A stretch of 54,503 bases of DNA from 66-474 sp051961995 (GCA_051961995.1 JBQCCR010000085.1:1-54503); one strand, 5' to 3'. Positions 6,736 through 15,403 are shown, numbered from the stretch's first letter. Notes: generated from the letters alone by a model not told the origin. Numbers and translations are program-made.

Positions 6736-7409
6736 TGGCCGCCGGAGAGATGCTTGTCGAAGAACGCCAGCGTGCGTTCCAGTGCGAGCTGCGCAGCGGC
6801 CGCGTCGTAGACCTTGGGATCCACGTCGCGATTGAAGGCGTGCCCGGTGCCGGGATAGACATACACCTGCGCATCCGGCCAGGACTCGCGATGTTGCTGG
6901 ATCACCTCGGCCGTGATGGACTGGTCGTTCTCGCCGAAGTGGAAGATCACTGGCGCCTTCAGCGGCTCGTTGAAATAGGCCTTGTTGCGCGCACCGTAGT
7001 AGCTCACTGAAGGCATTCCCAGCCGCTGCGCGGCGAGCAGGGCGACCGTGCCGCCCCAGCAATAGCCGACCACGCCGATCTTGCCGGATGACGCAATGGA
7101 TTCCGCGGCACTGGCGACGTCTTCCACCGCGCGATCCAGCCCCACTTCGCCGGAGAACTTGAAACCCTGCTGATAGCCGCTCTCGTCGTAACCGAGTTCC
7201 ACACCGGTCTCGACGTGATCGAAGAACGCCGGCGCGATCGCGGTGTAGCCATGCCGTGCGAACGAATCCGCCACGCTGCGGATATGCGGATTGATGCCGA
7301 AGATCTCCTGCACCACCACGATGCCGCCCTTGGGTTCGCCCTCCGGTTTGGCGAGGTAGGCGCCGATGCAGTGCATGCCGGCCGTATTCAGATTGATGTT
7401 CTGTCCCAT
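6732..7409 (-). CDS. Dienelactone hydrolase family protein
   Basis: A 225-residue alpha/beta hydrolase of the DLH family, cytosolic. The nucleophile elbow is GYCWGG (Cys nucleophile), followed by an acid in HFGENDQSI and the catalytic His in GTGHAFNRD, the Cys-Asp-His triad order of the family. ATG 7409 (MGQNINLN) has GGGAG upstream and matches the usual family start; an upstream in-frame ATG at 7484 is not supported. It overlaps the HIT gene by four bases and so probably heads the eight-gene 5-oxoproline operon. Its real ester or lactone substrate cannot be read from the sequence. Confidence 0.9.
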   Translation of the reverse strand: MGQNINLNTAGMHCIGAYLAKPEGEPKGGIVVVQEIFGINPHIRSVADSFARHGYTAIAPAFFDHVETGVELGYDESGYQQGFKFSGEVGLDRAVEDVASAAESIASSGKIGVVGYCWGGTVALLAAQRLGMPSVSYYGARNKAYFNEPLKAPVIFHFGENDQSITAEVIQQHRESWPDAQVYVYPGTGHAFNRDVDPKVYDAAAAQLALERTLAFFDKHLSGGQ

Positions 7410-7562
7410 CGCCCGCGCTCCCTTGTCTTGATCCCGTCCAGCGTATGCCGCTGCGCGCGTATGTTCAATCAGCAAGGTAGCCAATCCAGGTTGCGGGCGG
7501 GTCCCCGGCTCACGGCTTGCGGCTCCCGTACAATGCCCGCTTTTTCGGAACTCTCTCGACGC

Positions 7563-8942
7563 ATGTCCGCATCCGCTCCCAAGATCGGTTTCGTCAGCCT
7601 CGGCTGTCCCAAGGCGCTGGTGGACTCCGAACGCATCCTCACCCAGTTGAAGGTCGAGGGCTACGAAATCGTGCCGCGCTACGACGCGGCCGATGCGGTG
7701 GTGGTCAATACCTGCGGTTTCATTGACGCGGCGGTGCAGGAATCACTGGACGCGATCGGCGAAGCGCTGCACGAGAACGGCAAGGTGATCGTCACCGGCT
7801 GTCTCGGCAAGCGCGCGGAGCTGATCCGCGAAGCATATCCGGAAGTACTCGCGATCAGCGGCCCGCAGGATTACGCCAGCGTGATGTCGGCCGTACACGT
7901 CGCGTTGCCGCCCGCGCACGATCCCTTCTTGGATCTCGTGCCCCAGCGTCGGCTTGGCGACGCTGAAAATAATGATGTCGGCATCAAGCTGACGCCCAAG
8001 CACTACGCGTACCTGAAAATTTCCGAAGGCTGCAATCACCGCTGCACGTTCTGCATCATTCCCTCGATGCGCGGCGATCTGGTATCGCGGCCGATCGACG
8101 AGGTCCTGGTCGAAGCCGAGAAACTGGTGAAGGGCGGCGTCAAGGAGCTGCTGGTGATCTCGCAGGACACCAGTGCCTATGGCGTGGACCTGCGCTACGC
8201 GGAACGCGAATGGCGCGGAAATGCGTACCGCACGCGCATGACCGATCTCTGCAATGGATTGGCCGAACTCGGCGCGTGGGTGCGGTTGCACTACGTCTAT
8301 CCGTATCCGCACGTGGATGAAGTGATTCCGCTGATGGCGGAAGGCAAGCTGCTTCCGTATCTGGACATCCCGTTCCAGCACGCCTCGCCACGGATCCTGA
8401 AATTGATGAAGCGCCCGGCACACGCGGAAAAAACGCTGGAGCGCATCCATGCATGGCGAAGCGCCTGCCCCGATCTCACGCTCCGCAGCACCTTCATCGT
8501 CGGCTTCCCCGGCGAAACGGATCAGGAGTTCGAGGGGCTGCTGGATTTCCTGCGCGAGGCGCAGCTCGATCGTGTCGGTGCATTTGCTTATTCGCCGGTG
8601 GACGGCGCGCGCGCGAACGAATTACCCGATCCGGTTCCCGAAGAATTGAAGGAGGACCGGCTGGAGCGCTTCATGGAAGTGCAGGCGGAAATCTCGGAAG
8701 CGAAATTGCAGAACAAGCTTGGCCGCACCCTGACGGTGCTGGTGGACGAGGCAAATGCGGAAGGTGCGACCGCCCGCTCGATGGCCGACGCGCCGGAGAT
8801 CGACGGCGTGGTGCGCATCAATGATGGGCAGTCGCTGAAGCCGGGCCAGTTCGCGCAGGTGCGCGTGACCGGCGCGGACGCGCACGATCTGGAAGCAGCG
8901 CTGATCCAGCCCTCTCCGCGCCCGGCGCGCTCCTACGCGTAG
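7563..8942 (+). CDS. rimO: Ribosomal protein S12 methylthiotransferase
   Basis: A 459-residue radical SAM methylthiotransferase that adds a methylthio group to the conserved Asp of ribosomal protein S12. Order of parts: N-terminal UPF0004 domain with three cysteines (SLGCPKALVDSE, VVNTCGFID, VTGCLGKR), radical SAM motif GCNHRCTFC near residue 157, central TIM-barrel-type domain with YPYPHVDEV and GFPGETDQEF, and a C-terminal TRAM domain. ATG 7563 gives the normal family N-terminus MSASAPKIGFVSLGC. Its last ten bases overlap the convergent greB gene. Confidence 0.97.
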   Translation: MSASAPKIGFVSLGCPKALVDSERILTQLKVEGYEIVPRYDAADAVVVNTCGFIDAAVQESLDAIGEALHENGKVIVTGCLGKRAELIREAYPEVLAISGPQDYASVMSAVHVALPPAHDPFLDLVPQRRLGDAENNDVGIKLTPKHYAYLKISEGCNHRCTFCIIPSMRGDLVSRPIDEVLVEAEKLVKGGVKELLVISQDTSAYGVDLRYAEREWRGNAYRTRMTDLCNGLAELGAWVRLHYVYPYPHVDEVIPLMAEGKLLPYLDIPFQHASPRILKLMKRPAHAEKTLERIHAWRSACPDLTLRSTFIVGFPGETDQEFEGLLDFLREAQLDRVGAFAYSPVDGARANELPDPVPEELKEDRLERFMEVQAEISEAKLQNKLGRTLTVLVDEANAEGATARSMADAPEIDGVVRINDGQSLKPGQFAQVRVTGADAHDLEAALIQPSPRPARSYA

Positions 8943-9433
8943 CTCACCGACAGCACCACGAACCGCGCCTTGCCGCTCGGCAGGTCGGCCTCGAATTCCT
9001 CGTCCACGCGTTTCTTCAAGGCCGCGCGGGCAAACGGCGAGTCCACGCTGATCCACCCCTTCTTCGCGTCGGTTTCGTCGGGGCCGACGATGCGGTAGCG
9101 CTTCGTTTCGCCACCGCGAACGTCCTCGATTTCGAACGTCGCGCCGAAGAAGATCGCCTGCGCGTCGCCCGGCGTGCCCTCGGCGATCTTCAACGACGGA
9201 ATGCGCTTGGAGAGATAGCGCACGCGCCGATCAATTTCGCCGAGCTGCTTCTTGCGGTAGGTGTATTCGGCGTTTTCCGAACGGTCGCCTTCGGCCGCGG
9301 CGGCCGCCAGCGCGCGCACCACCTCGGGACGCAGCTCGCGCCACAGGTGGTCCAGTTCAGCTTTCAGCCTGTCGAAGCCGGCGCGCGTGATGATCGCGGT
9401 GGAGCGGGGTGGGGGCGGGCGCCAGCGTGACAT
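8933..9433 (-). CDS. greB: Transcription elongation factor GreB
   Basis: A 166-residue Gre factor that stimulates transcript cleavage by stalled RNA polymerase. The N-terminal coiled-coil domain (ITRAGFDRLKAELDHLWREL, then EGDRSENAEYTYRKKQLGEI with the acidic tip) and the C-terminal FKBP-like domain are intact; the ENAEYTYRKK wording and Arg-rich RRVRYLSKRI segment favour GreB over GreA. ATG 9433 (MSRWRPPPP) is chosen since the upstream extension is low in similarity. Convergent with rimO and overlapping its 3' end by ten bases. Confidence 0.93.
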   Translation of the reverse strand: MSRWRPPPPRSTAIITRAGFDRLKAELDHLWRELRPEVVRALAAAAAEGDRSENAEYTYRKKQLGEIDRRVRYLSKRIPSLKIAEGTPGDAQAIFFGATFEIEDVRGGETKRYRIVGPDETDAKKGWISVDSPFARAALKKRVDEEFEADLPSGKARFVVLSVSYA

Positions 9434-9567
9434 GTGTGAACGGGTGCCTGTTCGGGATTGCATGCGACACGACAACGCGCATTGTGCACCAGCTCTCTTG
9501 AGTGAAGGGCGCGTAAAGAGTACGGTTCGGGCTGGCCGAGTTCCTGCTGTCCCGGGGTTTGTTGAAG

Positions 9568-11058
9568 ATGTCTGTCCTGCCGCGCGTCCCGCGTCTGCTT
9601 CCGCCTGTCGTCACCCTGTTGATCGCCGTGCTGGCCGGATGTTCCGGCGCTCCGACGCGCGCGAATCCTTCCGGCAACTCGGCGCTGGATTCCCTTTACG
9701 CCAAGCTCGACCAGGCCGGGCGCGACTACGACCATGCACTGGAACTGGCGCGCCAGGACGACAACGCGCAATCAGAACACGCGATCAGCGTGGCGCTGGA
9801 CACCATGCGCAATGCCGCCGCGGAATGCGTGAACACCGCCGGCTGCGACGTCCAGCGCTTCATCAGCGCCTACGATCGCGCGCTGCGCCTGAAGGACGGC
9901 AGTTTCCTCGGTGGCGACGAGGGCGACGAGCTTTCCGATCAGCCGGCCGATCAGTCCGACAACACGCCATCGCCGGTGCTGAACGCGGTACCGGAAACCC
10001 AGCGCACCGCGAGCTTGCTGCGTGGTCGCAAGCTCTCCGACCTGATCGCGATGAACGGGCCGGTGAAGGCGGCGCTTGAAACCTGGCTGACGCAGATGCG
10101 GCCGAACCTGATGAACGCGTACGTGGATTACGAGTACCTGCGCTTCGAGATGTGGCCCGAATACCAGAAGGCCGATCTGCCCGAAGCGATCCTGTTCGGT
10201 TTCATCGCCAAGGAATCCGGCGGCAAGGTGCACGCGATCTCGCGCTCGGGCGCGGCCGGGCCGTTGCAGTTCATGCCGGCGACCGGCGCGCGTTTCGGCC
10301 TCACCACGGTCGACGGTTTCGACGAGCGCTTCGACCCGACCTTGTCCGCGCGCGCCAACGCCGCATACCTGAACGAGCAGCTCGCGCAATTCAACGACAA
10401 TCTGGAGCTGGTGCTGGCCGCCTACAACGGCGGCGAGGGCCGCGTGGGGCGGCTGGCTTCCAGTCAGCCCAACGCGAGTTTCTGGGATCCGAAAATCTAT
10501 TTTTCGCTGTCGCCGGAAACGCGCGACTACGTGCCCATGGTGCTGGCCGCGGCCTGGCTGTTCATGCACCCCGAGCGCTACAACCTGCATTTCCCGAAAA
10601 TTGATGGCGCGCCCGGCCACGTGATCCTGCAGCGGCAGGCATCGCTGTCGGAGCTGGCGATCTGCCTTGGCCAGGACGGCGACATGCGCAACGGCTGGTT
10701 CCGCACGTTGCGCAATCTCAATCCGCAGATGGACCCGCAGGCCGAGCAGCCCATGGGCACTCGCGTCGAGGTGCCGGAAGAGTTGCAGGAGGTCTACACC
10801 AACTCCTGCACGCAGGGGCAATGGGTCGAACTTGCCGCGGACCTGCATACGGCGACCTTGCCGAGTCCGCCGGCGCAGCTCGCGGCCGATCCGCCCCGGC
10901 ACTACAAGGTGCGTCGCGGCGACACGCTTTCGGCGATCGCACGCAAATACAGTTGTGACGACATGGGATCGCTGGCCAAGGCCAACCACCTGCATGCGCC
11001 GCGCTTCGAACTGAAGCCCGGGCAGGAATTGAAGTTGAGCGGCTGCGGAAGGGAGTGA
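9568..11058 (+). CDS. mltD: MltD-like membrane-bound lytic murein transglycosylase with LysM
   Basis: A 496-residue outer-membrane lipoprotein that should cleave the peptidoglycan glycan backbone. N-terminal lipoprotein signal with LIAVLAGC; SLT (lysozyme-like) domain with the catalytic Glu in FIAKESGGK near residue 216 and AAGPLQFMPATGARFG; AAYNGGEGRV substrate motif; one C-terminal LysM (HYKVRRGDTLSAIARKY to QELKLSG, about 445-492). E. coli MltD has two LysM modules, here only one is visible. A TTG at 9559 is an alternative start; ATG 9568 is preferred. No clear ribosome binding site. Confidence 0.93.
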   Translation: MSVLPRVPRLLPPVVTLLIAVLAGCSGAPTRANPSGNSALDSLYAKLDQAGRDYDHALELARQDDNAQSEHAISVALDTMRNAAAECVNTAGCDVQRFISAYDRALRLKDGSFLGGDEGDELSDQPADQSDNTPSPVLNAVPETQRTASLLRGRKLSDLIAMNGPVKAALETWLTQMRPNLMNAYVDYEYLRFEMWPEYQKADLPEAILFGFIAKESGGKVHAISRSGAAGPLQFMPATGARFGLTTVDGFDERFDPTLSARANAAYLNEQLAQFNDNLELVLAAYNGGEGRVGRLASSQPNASFWDPKIYFSLSPETRDYVPMVLAAAWLFMHPERYNLHFPKIDGAPGHVILQRQASLSELAICLGQDGDMRNGWFRTLRNLNPQMDPQAEQPMGTRVEVPEELQEVYTNSCTQGQWVELAADLHTATLPSPPAQLAADPPRHYKVRRGDTLSAIARKYSCDDMGSLAKANHLHAPRFELKPGQELKLSGCGRE

Positions 11059-11121
11059 GGTCCCGGGCCGAGACGGGCCTCAGCGATCATTCGAAGGCCA
11101 AGATCTGCTGGCAAGGTCACC

Positions 11122-11151
11122 GAGCAGCGATCATGGATGATCGCGCTGCTC
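11122..11151. terminator. Near-perfect palindrome between convergent genes
   Basis: GAGCAGCGATCATGGATGAT followed by CGCGCTGCTC folds as one long hairpin with the loop at the central GG. It lies between mltD (plus) and the convergent hypothetical gene, where a bidirectional terminator would be expected, but there is no U-tract. Its core GATCATGGATGATC is the reverse complement of one hairpin of repeat family E, so it may be a partial repeat copy rather than a dedicated terminator. Confidence 0.5.
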
Positions 11152-11596
11152 AGGCCGCCGCTTCGCTCTTCGCTTGCATCCAGGTGTCGGTGCGGTCCGT
11201 CTGCGGCGCGGCGTTTTCCTTGACCTGGCGCATCAGCCGCAGGACCTCGCGATGCAGGCCTTCGAATTCCGGGAAACTCGCTTCGCGGGTTTCGTGGTAA
11301 GCCACGGCCACCCACAGAGCGATGCCGCGCAGGCGCACTTGCGCATTATCGGAACGCGCGCGCTCGTAACCCAGGTCCATGCCCGTGCCCCAGCTGCCCG
11401 GCTTCAAGTCCGGTGGCGAGCCGTACAGATGCGGTGATTCGCTGCGCCCGGCTGCGGCGCATTCACGACCGATCAATTCCGCGAGCAGGGTGTAGGTCGG
11501 CGCAGGCAGCCCGCGCGTGCGCTGCTCGATCTCGCGGAACTGATGTTGCAACCGCGCGGCGCGGCTCAGGGCAAGAATCCGGGTGACCAGGCGCAT
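11150..11596 (-). CDS. Conserved-looking hypothetical protein
   Basis: A 148-residue soluble protein without signal peptide or membrane segment. It is mostly helical, with Arg-rich N-terminus (RILALSRAARLQHQFREIEQ) and a central GSWGTGMDLGYERARSDNAQ loop. I do not recognise the family. Codon use matches its neighbours and the start ATG 11596 is the only sensible one. It lies between mltD (convergent) and psd (same strand, 118 bases upstream), with no context clue to function. Confidence 0.7.
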   Translation of the reverse strand: MRLVTRILALSRAARLQHQFREIEQRTRGLPAPTYTLLAELIGRECAAAGRSESPHLYGSPPDLKPGSWGTGMDLGYERARSDNAQVRLRGIALWVAVAYHETREASFPEFEGLHREVLRLMRQVKENAAPQTDRTDTWMQAKSEAAA

Positions 11597-11714
11597 GAGA
11601 TGTTCCCCAACATTGCCCGCGAGCTTAGCGTCTGCATGCCGCCGCAGTCGCCACCGAGTTCACATTCTGCGCCCTTGCCGCGTCGGGTACAAACTCGAAT
11701 CCTGAACGCGTGCC

Positions 11715-12557
11715 TCAATCCAGAAAATGCCCAAGCCGCTGCCCCACCCGCACCGGCATTTCCGGCAGCAGGCCGGCGCGTAGCGCGCAGCTTTGCGGCA
11801 GCAGCAGGATCACGGTGGAACCCATTTCGAAGCGGCCCATTTCCGCGAAACGCGCCATTTTCACGTTTCGTCCACGCCAGTCCCCACGCACCACGTGCGC
11901 CGCATAGGGCGGAACTTCGACGCCATTCCAGACCGTACTGATGCCCGACACCAGCATCGCGCCGACCAGCGCAACCACGAACGGGCCGTGCCCGCTTTCA
12001 AAGTGACAGATCAGCCGCTCATTGCGCGCGAACAATCTCGGGATGGAGGCGACCGGACCCGGTGCGACGCTGAACAGGCGGCCGGGCACGTGCACGGTTT
12101 CGATCAGTTCGCCGGCAAGCGGCATGTGCACGCGGTGGTAATCGCGCGGCGACAGGTACACGGTGACGAAGTGGCCGTCGCGATACGCTTCGGCAGCTTT
12201 CTCGTCCGCAAGCAATTCGGCCACGCTGTAGGTCCGGCCCTTGGCTTGCAGGATCCGGCCGTCGTCAATGCGGCCCGCTTGGCTGATCCGCCCTTCGGCC
12301 GGCGAGGACAGGGTGGCATCGTTGCCGGGCGCACTGCGCGCGCCGGGCTTCAAGGCGCGGGTGAAGAACGCATTGAAATGCGGAAAGGCAAACGGATCGT
12401 TCTGCGCGGCTTCGCTCATGTCCACGCGATAGCGGCGCACGACCTGGCCGATCAGGAAATTCTTCCATGGCCGCCAGGTCCAGCGTGTACCCGCGTGCAC
12501 GATGCGCGAAAGTGTGCGTTGCGGGAGCAGGTATTGGAGCAGGGTGGCTGGCGACAT
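11715..12557 (-). CDS. psd: Phosphatidylserine decarboxylase proenzyme (Glu at the catalytic Asp position)
   Basis: A 280-residue Psd that converts phosphatidylserine to phosphatidylethanolamine at the inner membrane after self-cleavage to a pyruvoyl enzyme. Strong family match: LQYLLPQRTLSRIV, FNAFFTRALKPGAR, YLSPRDYHRVHMP (catalytic His), LFARNERLICHF, and the cleavage site GRFEMGST (family LGST). The block aligned with the E. coli PADG motif reads SPAEG, so the autocleavage-triad Asp is Glu (codon GAA). Divergent from prmB with a 61-base shared upstream region. Function very likely, but the substitution deserves testing. Confidence 0.95.
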   Translation of the reverse strand: MSPATLLQYLLPQRTLSRIVHAGTRWTWRPWKNFLIGQVVRRYRVDMSEAAQNDPFAFPHFNAFFTRALKPGARSAPGNDATLSSPAEGRISQAGRIDDGRILQAKGRTYSVAELLADEKAAEAYRDGHFVTVYLSPRDYHRVHMPLAGELIETVHVPGRLFSVAPGPVASIPRLFARNERLICHFESGHGPFVVALVGAMLVSGISTVWNGVEVPPYAAHVVRGDWRGRNVKMARFAEMGRFEMGSTVILLLPQSCALRAGLLPEMPVRVGQRLGHFLD

Positions 12558-12585
12558 GCGCGAAGTGTAGCGATTCGGCCTCCTC

Positions 12586-12591
12586 TATACT
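12586..12591 (+). promoter_or_regulatory. Possible -10 box for prmB
   Basis: TATACT sits 27 bases before the prmB start codon in the short divergent psd-prmB region. No convincing -35 hexamer is seen at the usual distance, so this is only a candidate. Confidence 0.35.
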
Positions 12592-12618
12592 CCGCAGCTC
12601 TCTCGCATTTGCGCACGC

Positions 12619-13536
12619 ATGACTGCCGAACTCGCCACCATCGTGGATTGGATCCGCTACGGCGCCAGCCGCTTCAACGCGGCCGGGTTGACGTTCGGCC
12701 ACAGCCACGACAACGCCATGGACGAAGCCACGCATCTGGTGTTGTCGTCATTGCACCTGCCGCCGGACCTGCCGCCGGCCTATGGGCAGGCGCGGATGAC
12801 CGCGGAAGAGAAAGCGAACGCGCTGGAACTGATCGAGCGGCGCATCACCACGCGGGAGCCGGTGGCGTATCTGGTCGGCGAGGCCTGGTTCGCCGGAATG
12901 CACTTCAAGTCCGATCGGCGCGCGCTGGTACCGCGTTCGCCGATCGCGGAACTGATCGAATCCGGGTTCACGCCGTGGCTGGATGGCCGCGAAGTCGAAC
13001 GCGCGCTCGACCTGTGCACGGGTTCGGGCTGCATCGGCATCGCGATGGCCGCGCACCAGCCGCACTGGCACGTGGATCTTGTGGACATCGACGAACGCGC
13101 GCTGGATCTGGCGCGCGAGAACATTGCGCTGCATCAGCTCGATGACCGCGTACGCGCGATCCGCTCGGATTTGTTTTCCGCGCTGAAAGGGGAACGCTAC
13201 GACCTGATCGTTTCCAATCCGCCGTATGTGACGGAGCAGGAATTCGCCGCGCTGCCGCCCGAGTATCGCCACGAGCCGCAACTAGGCTTGACCGCGGGCG
13301 AGGACGGGCTGGATTTTGCCTTGCGGATTTTGAACGAGGCGCCCGATCATCTCACCGACGACGGTGTTCTGATCGTGGAAGTGGGCGAATCCGAGCGTGC
13401 CTTGAACAAACTGCTGCCCGAAGTTCCCTTCGTGTGGATCGAGTTCAAGGTCGGGCCGATGGGCGTGTTCGCGATCGAGCGGCGGGAGCTGGTGGAGCAT
13501 GCACAAGCGATCGGCGTGGCTGCGCGAAAGAGATAG
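12619..13536 (+). CDS. prmB: 50S ribosomal protein L3 N5-glutamine methyltransferase
   Basis: A 305-residue class I SAM-dependent methyltransferase that methylates a glutamine of ribosomal protein L3. The SAM-binding motif LDLCTGSGCIGIAM and the catalytic NPPY motif (SNPPYVTEQEF) of the HemK/PrmC superfamily are clear. The long N-terminal helical domain, YLVGEAWFAGMHFKSDRRAL, and especially the place directly upstream of aroC favour PrmB over PrmC. ATG 12619 gives MTAELATIVDWIRYG, typical of PrmB. Confidence 0.94.
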   Translation: MTAELATIVDWIRYGASRFNAAGLTFGHSHDNAMDEATHLVLSSLHLPPDLPPAYGQARMTAEEKANALELIERRITTREPVAYLVGEAWFAGMHFKSDRRALVPRSPIAELIESGFTPWLDGREVERALDLCTGSGCIGIAMAAHQPHWHVDLVDIDERALDLARENIALHQLDDRVRAIRSDLFSALKGERYDLIVSNPPYVTEQEFAALPPEYRHEPQLGLTAGEDGLDFALRILNEAPDHLTDDGVLIVEVGESERALNKLLPEVPFVWIEFKVGPMGVFAIERRELVEHAQAIGVAARKR

Positions 13537-13542
13537 AGACTC

Positions 13543-13645
13543 GTCATCCCGGGGCAAGCCGGGATGGAGTGACTCTGTTGTTGCATATCAAAGTCGCTGG
13601 ATTCCGGGCTCACTTTCCCGGTGGAAAAGTGCCCCGGAATGAATT
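13543..13645. repeat. Composite inverted repeat (family G) after prmB
   Basis: Contains CATCCCGGGGCAAGCCGGGATG (split here: stem CATCCCGG/CCGGGATG) and a second stem around ATTCCGGG...CCCCGGAAT, with a TTGCATATCAAAGTCGCTGG link. Related sequence occurs at 15236, 24060-24120 and 48590-48620. The first hairpin could also stop prmB transcription, but no U-tract follows. Confidence 0.7.
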
Positions 13646-13650
13646 TGTTT

Positions 13651-13705
13651 TGCGATCATCCATGATCACGAAGATCAAAAAGCGGCCGCCCATGGCCGCA
13701 CTTTT
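13651..13705. repeat. Two-hairpin repeat family E, copy 2 (before aroC)
   Basis: A 55-base element with hairpins GATCAT-CC-ATGATC and GCGGCC-GCCCAT-GGCCGC. Compared with 5535-5589, one pair in each stem changes on both sides (C-G to T-A, T-A to C-G), so base pairing is kept. It ends 31 bases before the aroC start codon. Confidence 0.9.
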
Positions 13706-13736
13706 CAATATGTTCTCCTCGGTTTCCGACTGATCC

Positions 13737-14855
13737 ATGTCCAGCAACACCTTCGGCAAACTGTTCGCAGTCACCACCTTCGGCGAATCGCACGGGCCGG
13801 CGATCGGATGCGTGGTTGACGGCTGTCCGCCGGGCATTGCGATCGCGCCGGAAGATTTCGCGCACGATCTTGCGCGCCGCGCCACCGGTAAATCGCGGTA
13901 CACCTCGCAACGACACGAAGCGGACGAGGTGGAGATCCTCTCCGGCGTGTATGAAGGCAGGACCACGGGCACTCCGATCGCGCTGCTGATCCGCAATACC
14001 GACGCGCGCTCGAAGGATTACGACGAGCTGGCGCAGACGTTCCGCCCCGGCCACGCCGACTATACCTATTGGCAGAAGTACGGCATCCGCGACCCGCGTG
14101 GTGGCGGCCGCGCTTCCGCGCGCGAAACCACGATGCGCGTGGCTGCGGCGGTGATCGCGAAGAAATGGCTGGCGGAAAAGTTCGGCGTGCGAGTGCGCGG
14201 CTGGCTGGCGCAGATCGGCGAGATCATGCCGGACTTGCCGGAAGCCGCCGCGATTGATTTCGACGTGGTTGAAAACAACGCGTTCTTCTGGCCGGTGGCG
14301 AAGCAGGTGCCGCAGCTTGAAAAATACATTGATGCCTTGCGCAAGGACGGCGATTCGGTCGGCGCGCGCGTGAACGTGATCGCAACCGGCGTGCCGCCCG
14401 GCTGGGGCGAGCCGGTCTACGGCAAGCTGGATGCGGAACTGGCTTCCGCGCTGATGTCCGTCAATGCCGTGAAGGCCGTGGAGATCGGGGCGGGCTTCGC
14501 GAGCGTCGCCCAGCGCGGCAGCGAACATCGCGATGAAATGACCGCGAACGGATTTCTTTCAAATCATGCCGGCGGCATCCTTGGCGGGATTTCCAGTGGG
14601 CAGGACGTGCGCGTCTCGATCGCGCTGAAACCCACCTCCAGCATCCTGAAACCCGGGCGCAGCGTGAACCTCGCCGGTGAGGAGATCGAGATGCGCAGCA
14701 AGGGTCGTCACGATCCTTGTGTAGGCATTCGTGCTACACCCATTGCCGAAGCAATGGTGGCGTTGGTGCTGATGGACCAGGCCTTGCGCCATCGCGCGCA
14801 ATGCGCGGACGTGGGAGAGGTGAAGCCGCGCATTGGCGAGGAGAAGTCACCATGA
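13737..14855 (+). CDS. aroC: Chorismate synthase
   Basis: A 372-residue FMN-dependent enzyme making chorismate from EPSP, last step of the shikimate pathway, which feeds the trp genes further along. Signatures: FGESHGPAIGCVVDGCPPG, RRATGKSRYTSQRHE, the GGGRASARETTMRVAAAVIAKK active-site block, GGISSGQDV and the C-terminal GRHDPCVGIRATPI. The start ATG 13737 is right for the family. No clear Shine-Dalgarno is visible. Its stop overlaps the next gene's start by four bases (ATGA). Confidence 0.97.
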   Translation: MSSNTFGKLFAVTTFGESHGPAIGCVVDGCPPGIAIAPEDFAHDLARRATGKSRYTSQRHEADEVEILSGVYEGRTTGTPIALLIRNTDARSKDYDELAQTFRPGHADYTYWQKYGIRDPRGGGRASARETTMRVAAAVIAKKWLAEKFGVRVRGWLAQIGEIMPDLPEAAAIDFDVVENNAFFWPVAKQVPQLEKYIDALRKDGDSVGARVNVIATGVPPGWGEPVYGKLDAELASALMSVNAVKAVEIGAGFASVAQRGSEHRDEMTANGFLSNHAGGILGGISSGQDVRVSIALKPTSSILKPGRSVNLAGEEIEMRSKGRHDPCVGIRATPIAEAMVALVLMDQALRHRAQCADVGEVKPRIGEEKSP

Positions 14856-15226
14856 CAAACACGCATGCACGGATTTCGTTCCGCGACGCGCTGAGCGATG
14901 CGATCCATTACTGGGAGTTGCGGCGCATCGTTTACAACATCGCGCTGGCGGCGGTGGTGATCGCGTTGGCCGTTGCGTCCTGGACGCGGATCGAAAGCCG
15001 GCTCGGTTTCGAATTGCTGCTGGGCTTGCTCGTCCTGGCCGTGCTGGCGAACATCTGTTACTGCGCGGCGTATGTCGTGGACTTGCCCATGCAGCTGTCT
15101 TCGCATGTGGGGACATGGAAACGTTGGCGCTGGCTGTTGTGGATTTTTGGAGTGCTGTTCGGGATGGCGCTGGCGTGGTACTGGGCCGGCGACGAAATCC
15201 TGCCGGCGCTGATCGCGGGCAAATGA
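14852..15226 (+). CDS. Small inner membrane protein coupled to aroC
   Basis: A 124-residue membrane protein with three hydrophobic segments (about residues 27-44, 53-75 and 92-113) and a basic/aromatic loop KRWRW before the third. ATG 14852 overlaps the aroC stop and GAGGAG lies about eight bases upstream, so translation is probably coupled. I do not recognise a family with confidence. Its place between aroC and asd corresponds to a variable slot in the otherwise conserved gene order. Confidence 0.75.
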   Translation: MTNTHARISFRDALSDAIHYWELRRIVYNIALAAVVIALAVASWTRIESRLGFELLLGLLVLAVLANICYCAAYVVDLPMQLSSHVGTWKRWRWLLWIFGVLFGMALAWYWAGDEILPALIAGK

Positions 15227-15235
15227 GAAAACATC

Positions 15236-15297
15236 ATCTCGCCATCCCGGGTTCTGCCGCGGACGTTGGCCGCGCCAGCCCGGAATGACGACAGGCC
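15236..15297. repeat. Inverted repeat (family G type) before the asd array
   Basis: CGCCATCCCGGGTTCTGCCG at the left and GCCCGGAATGACG at the right form an imperfect stem around a GC-rich loop. Similar CATCCCGG/CCGGGATG sequences occur elsewhere in the window. Confidence 0.6.
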
Positions 15298-15309
15298 TTA
15301 TGCTTCCGC

Positions 15310-15403
15310 GATTCCCGATTCCCGATTCCCGATTCCCGATTCCCGATTCCCGATTCCCGATTCCCGACTCCCGATTCCCGACTCCCGATTCCCGACTCCC
15401 GAC
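15310..15403. repeat. Heptanucleotide tandem array (GAT/CTCCC)n upstream of asd
   Basis: Thirteen full copies of GATTCCC or its variant GACTCCC. The first eight are GATTCCC; then GACTCCC and GATTCCC alternate up to a partial GAC at 15401-15403. The array ends four bases before the asd start codon and replaces any ribosome binding site. The alternation implies expansion of a 14-base double unit at the distal end. Confidence 0.97.

Noticed and set aside
7529..7534. TACAAT as a -10 box for rimO
   Set aside because: No -35 element at a suitable distance, and the spacing to the start codon alone is not enough support.
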